This document shows, in pieces, positions 61,804 through 64,000 of a stretch of 64,000 bases of DNA (position 1 is its first letter; every line of letters begins with the position of its first letter). The stretch is from Erwinia sp. S63 (lineage in GTDB: Bacteria; Pseudomonadota; Gammaproteobacteria; Enterobacterales; Enterobacteriaceae), in assembly GCF_016625195.1 (NCBI RefSeq), contig NZ_JACVUP010000019.1, positions 45,582-109,581 on the forward strand, in the 5' to 3' direction. The translations under genes and the position numbers were made by a program. The notes under the pieces are model-generated. The model ran no database searches, had not been told where the DNA came from, and saw only the letters and a list, made by a program, of their open reading frames with translations.

Positions 61804-62055
61804 ATGCGCCAGAACAGCCTCAAGCCTGATACTGCGGGAGACATTGCCCGTTACTTTACCGAAGCACAGCTTCCCTCGCAGCAGGAAACGCTGGGGCAGA
61901 TCGTGGTTGAAATTCTTCGCAGCGCCGCCGCCCTGAACCGGCCGGCCATCTGCGCGAAACTGGTTCGCCGGCTGGAGCTGGCGGGCGGAGCGGAAGAAGA
62001 ACAGCACTACCGTACGCTAATCGGCCTGCTTTTTGGCCGCGAGCAGGTGGTCTGA
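61804..62055 (+). CDS. YcgZ-class connector protein (Z4)
   Basis: An 83-aa protein: MRQNSLKPDTAGDIARYFTEAQLPSQQETLGQIVVEILRSAAALNRPAICAKLVRRLELAGGAEEEQHYRTLIGLLFGREQVV. Along its whole length close to E. coli YcgZ (QNSVTLDSAGAITRYFAKANLHTQQETLG). Start chosen by that alignment. Confidence 0.92.
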   Translation: MRQNSLKPDTAGDIARYFTEAQLPSQQETLGQIVVEILRSAAALNRPAICAKLVRRLELAGGAEEEQHYRTLIGLLFGREQVV

Positions 62056-62198
62056 AGTTCATCTGCAGCACTGACCGCAGGCTTCATTTCAATGTGGATA
62101 TTAAATCCGGCGCAGCCTGACCGGATGGAACATCAGCCAGCCGCGTAAGCGGCGGCCGGTACAGGAAGGTGCCCCTTTACTGACATCCGGAAAGCGGT

Positions 62199-62471
62199 AT
62201 GTACAGAAATAAAAGCGAAAAGATGATGGATATTGCTATTGGTGAGGCTGTGGCCGGATTGCTCAGCGAGAACGCACCGGTGTCCGGCGCAACGCTGGCG
62301 GTCAGGCTGATGGAGATGGCGGCCAGCGAAACCCGCCCGGAACGGGCTGAAGCTCTTCGGATGGCGCTGGATGAGGTCAATGCCGCATTGCCGGCGACGC
62401 GCCTGCTGCTGAATCCCGAACTGCTGTTCCTGACCGAAGACAGGCCACCTCCGGGCACCCGTCAGCACTGA
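62199..62471 (+). CDS. YmgA/YmgB-superfamily connector, class C (C3)
   Basis: A 90-aa protein: EKMMDIAIGEAVAGLLSENAPVSGATLAVRLMEMAASETRPERAEALRMALDEVNAALP, with a proline-rich tail. Matches C1 and C2. Confidence 0.77.
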   Translation: MYRNKSEKMMDIAIGEAVAGLLSENAPVSGATLAVRLMEMAASETRPERAEALRMALDEVNAALPATRLLLNPELLFLTEDRPPPGTRQH

Positions 62472-62569
62472 ATATCAGCATTCTCCGTCAGAGCGCGGAG
62501 GCAGGATGGAGCCTGCAGAAACGGGTCGTCACTGGCGACCTCAACCTTGTTTATCCCGGACGATGGGTT

Positions 62570-62838
62570 ATGCAACAGAACACGACAGAACAAGATATCC
62601 TGCAGGCGCTCAGTGAACGTGGTGATCAGCTGGCCCCTGAAACAGAAGTTATCTCCGCCGTACTTGAAAGCCTGAGGGCCCGGGGTGGACGCGTGCTGCG
62701 AAAAGACATCATTCTGGCCCTGATAGCGGAGCTGGAGAGCACTTCAGACGTAGTCAGACTTGACGTCCTGCGCGTGCGCTTGAAGTTGTGGTGGGCTATC
62801 CGCACGGCATTGATGATGAGTAGTTATCCCTGCCGCAT
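62570..62838 (+). pseudogene. AriR/YmgB-class connector (B4), frameshifted
   Basis: The frame reads like B3 up to ESTSDVVRLDVLR, then loses register. Shifting by one base after CTGCGC gives ALEVVVGYPHGIDDE and a stop, which matches the B3 end (ALEIVVGKTPDDEGF). One base is missing where B3 has a serine codon. The uncorrected product keeps ~65 native residues and gains a foreign tail (LKLWWAIRTALMMSSYPCRI). Confidence 0.85.
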
Positions 62839-62859
62839 TTAACTCCCCGTGACGCTTCA

Positions 62860-62902
62860 ACCGTCTGACAAAAGCCTGCTCTGCAGGCTTTTGTCAGACG
62901 GT
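62860..62902. terminator. perfect 20-bp inverted repeat, bidirectional terminator
   Basis: ACCGTCTGACAAAAGCCTGC and its exact complement flank TCT. T runs occur on both strands inside the stem. It closes the A5-Z4-C3-B4 block. Confidence 0.85.
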
Positions 62903-63306
62903 GCCAGGGTGCTCAGACGAACGTAAGCAGAATGAACGGGGTGAATGTGAAGCGTACTGCTTCGTACCAAGCCGGGCCGGAACGATCCCACTTCATCACC
63001 GAGGCTGAAATCAGTGGATTCAGTCGCTGTGGCAGGCTGACGATGAACTTAAACCGGCAGGGCGGCAGAATGAAGCCCGGCGGCGGAACGCCGGGCTGTC
63101 TGTGTACAGTCAGGAGGCGCCTCCCCGCGGCACCTGACCCGATGTCATCATAAACCCTGTGAAGGGATCCTGCCTGAAATAATATTTTTGCTGCCGCCTC
63201 AGCCAGATAAACGCTATTCCCTGACAGCGCATCAGGCTTTCTCTTGCCAGATAAATGCCGCTCAATAATACTGTACATATACACAGTACTATTAAGAGGA
63301 GGATTT
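62903..63306. other. intergenic with SOS promoter
   Basis: No gene claimed; holds the LexA site for umuD at its right end. Confidence 0.45.
63271..63286 (+). promoter_or_regulatory. LexA (SOS) box
   Basis: CTGTACATATACACAG fits CTG-N10-CAG exactly, and the flanks extend the match to the 20-bp consensus TACTGTATATATATACAGTA. It lies 21 bases before the leader ORF. Confidence 0.93.
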
Positions 63307-63369
63307 ATGCGCTATTTACATACAGCACACACCCTTACCCCCGCAAAGTCTGCCGGGAGTTTCCAGTGA
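63307..63369 (+). CDS. 20-aa leader ORF overlapping umuD
   Basis: MRYLHTAHTLTPAKSAGSFQ. AGAGGAGG lies 5 bases before its ATG, much stronger than anything before umuD. Its TGA overlaps the umuD GTG start as GTGA, so umuD is probably translated by coupling or re-initiation. Not found in standard umuDC operons as far as I know. Confidence 0.55.
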   Translation: MRYLHTAHTLTPAKSAGSFQ

Positions 63370-63815
63370 AACCGGCAGTGTACAGCTCTGGCCTGACGCT
63401 GCTCTGGCTCCCCGTTTTCACACCGCGCGTGCGCGTGCCACTCTATGCCGAGCCGTGTGCGGCGGGATTCCCCTCCCCCGCCGCCGATTATGTTGAAAAA
63501 GAGCTGGACCTGAACGAGCTCTGCATCCGCCGGCGCGCTTCTACGTTCTTCGTGCGCGCCAGCGGCAGCAGCATGGAGGGACTTGGGCTTTATGACGGCG
63601 ACGTCATGGTGGTTGATCGGGCCGAGGAGGCGTCGCACGGTGACATTGTTATCGCTGAGGTGGAAGGTGAATTTACGGTTAAACGCTTGCAGCTGCATCC
63701 CCGGCTCGCGCTGCTGCCTATGAATCCGGCCTACCCGGTGATTTATCCGGAAGAGTTGCAGCTGCTCGGCGTGGTCACCTGGTGGTTCAACAGCACGCGT
63801 GCGCGCCGGAGGTAA
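63366..63815 (+). CDS. umuD: UmuD-like SOS mutagenesis protein
   Basis: A 149-aa protein with the UmuD cleavage site CAAGFPSPAADYVE (Ala-Gly cut about residue 31), catalytic Ser in ASGSSMEG and Lys in EFTVKRLQL. RecA-stimulated self-cleavage gives UmuD' that pairs with UmuC as polymerase V. LexA box upstream. The GTG start (63366) is chosen because it lies at the leader ORF stop; the open frame continues upstream through the SOS box, which cannot be coding. Confidence 0.93.
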   Translation: MKPAVYSSGLTLLWLPVFTPRVRVPLYAEPCAAGFPSPAADYVEKELDLNELCIRRRASTFFVRASGSSMEGLGLYDGDVMVVDRAEEASHGDIVIAEVEGEFTVKRLQLHPRLALLPMNPAYPVIYPEELQLLGVVTWWFNSTRARRR

Positions 63816-63817
63816 AG

Positions 63818-64000
63818 ATGCCTATGTTTGGCCTGGCAGACGTGAACTCGTTTTACGCCAGCTGTGAGGCGCTGTTTCGTCCGGACCTGCGCGGTAAACC
63901 CGTTGTGGTGCTGTCGAATAACGACGGCTGCGTGATCGCTCGCAGCGCCGGTTATGTGGAATTTCAATACTGGTTTATTTATCTGGTGTCGCAACATCTT
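63818..64000 (+). pseudogene. umuC: umuC 5' end, disrupted after ~43 codons
   Basis: MPMFGLADVNSFYASCEALFRPDLRGKPVVVLSNNDGCVIARSA matches the start of UmuC. From about 63948 the sequence (GYVEFQYWFIYLVSQHL) departs from the family, where A-K-x-L-G-I-K-M-G is expected, and becomes AT-rich. This is the edge of an insertion that continues beyond the window. Polymerase V would be inactive. Confidence 0.8.

Noticed and set aside
63269..63288. TGTACA in front of umuD as another BluR-type site
   Set aside because: It is part of a near-consensus LexA box and the gene is umuD, so SOS control explains it.

Overview
The window looks like part of a large plasmid of an enterobacterium. Pantoea/Erwinia-type or Enterobacter/Klebsiella-type hosts are the best fit, because the RepFIIA-type replicon, leading-region genes, FhuF-linked siderophore locus and YmgB/BluF-type regulators are all enterobacterial. 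No rRNA, tRNA or core housekeeping gene is visible. Most intergenic DNA is decayed or repetitive, as expected of an accessory replicon.

Layout. 0-9 kb: a broken acetyltransferase gene, a membrane chemoreceptor, small hypothetical genes (DUF2913, KTSC) and a soluble PAS-PAS-chemoreceptor resembling BdlA. 8.8-15.4 kb: a complete Fur-box-preceded siderophore uptake operon on the minus strand (receptor, FhuD-like binding protein, two permeases, ATPase, FhuF-like reductase). 16-19 kb: a graveyard with a decayed umuC fragment, an IS3-family remnant and a ParE/Phd-type toxin-antitoxin pair. 19-21.5 kb: RepFIIA-type replicon (repA, tap leader, copA antisense RNA, copB). 21.6-28.3 kb: remnant of an IncI/Dot-Icm-like transfer region (nuc, trbC, trbB, truncated trbA, secretin N-domain lipoprotein). 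28.4-43.2 kb: leading-region-like genes, mostly on the minus strand (HNH protein, HigBA, DUF4942 methylase, DUF1380, KlcA antirestriction, DNA methylase). Several are preceded by long repeated, hairpin-rich DNA. A 5.04-kb IS66-family element with intact inverted repeats and an 8-bp target duplication carries three passenger genes and splits a small gene here.

43.8-62.9 kb is the most unusual part: a plasmid-borne blue-light/biofilm regulatory island. It encodes a BluR-like MerR regulator, a BluF-like BLUF-EAL photoreceptor and 19 small proteins of the YcgZ/YmgA/AriR(YmgB) connector superfamily. These sort into five sequence classes, with an A-Z-C-B gene block present twice in opposite orientation. 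In Escherichia coli, BluF in blue light relieves BluR repression of one ycgZ-ymgA-ariR-ymgC operon, and the connectors act through the Rcs pathway on biofilm functions. Three of the four YcgZ-class genes here share an upstream TTGTACAG/CTGTACAA motif, a candidate common operator. The BdlA-like protein at 6.6 kb and the DUF2171, KGG, DUF3606 and DinB-type stress genes fit a general-stress/biofilm theme.

The window ends with an SOS-controlled umuD preceded by a tiny overlapping leader ORF. The umuC after it diverges from the family after about 43 codons, apparently at an insertion junction.

All family assignments are from reading protein sequence without database search. Functions of small hypothetical genes are left open.
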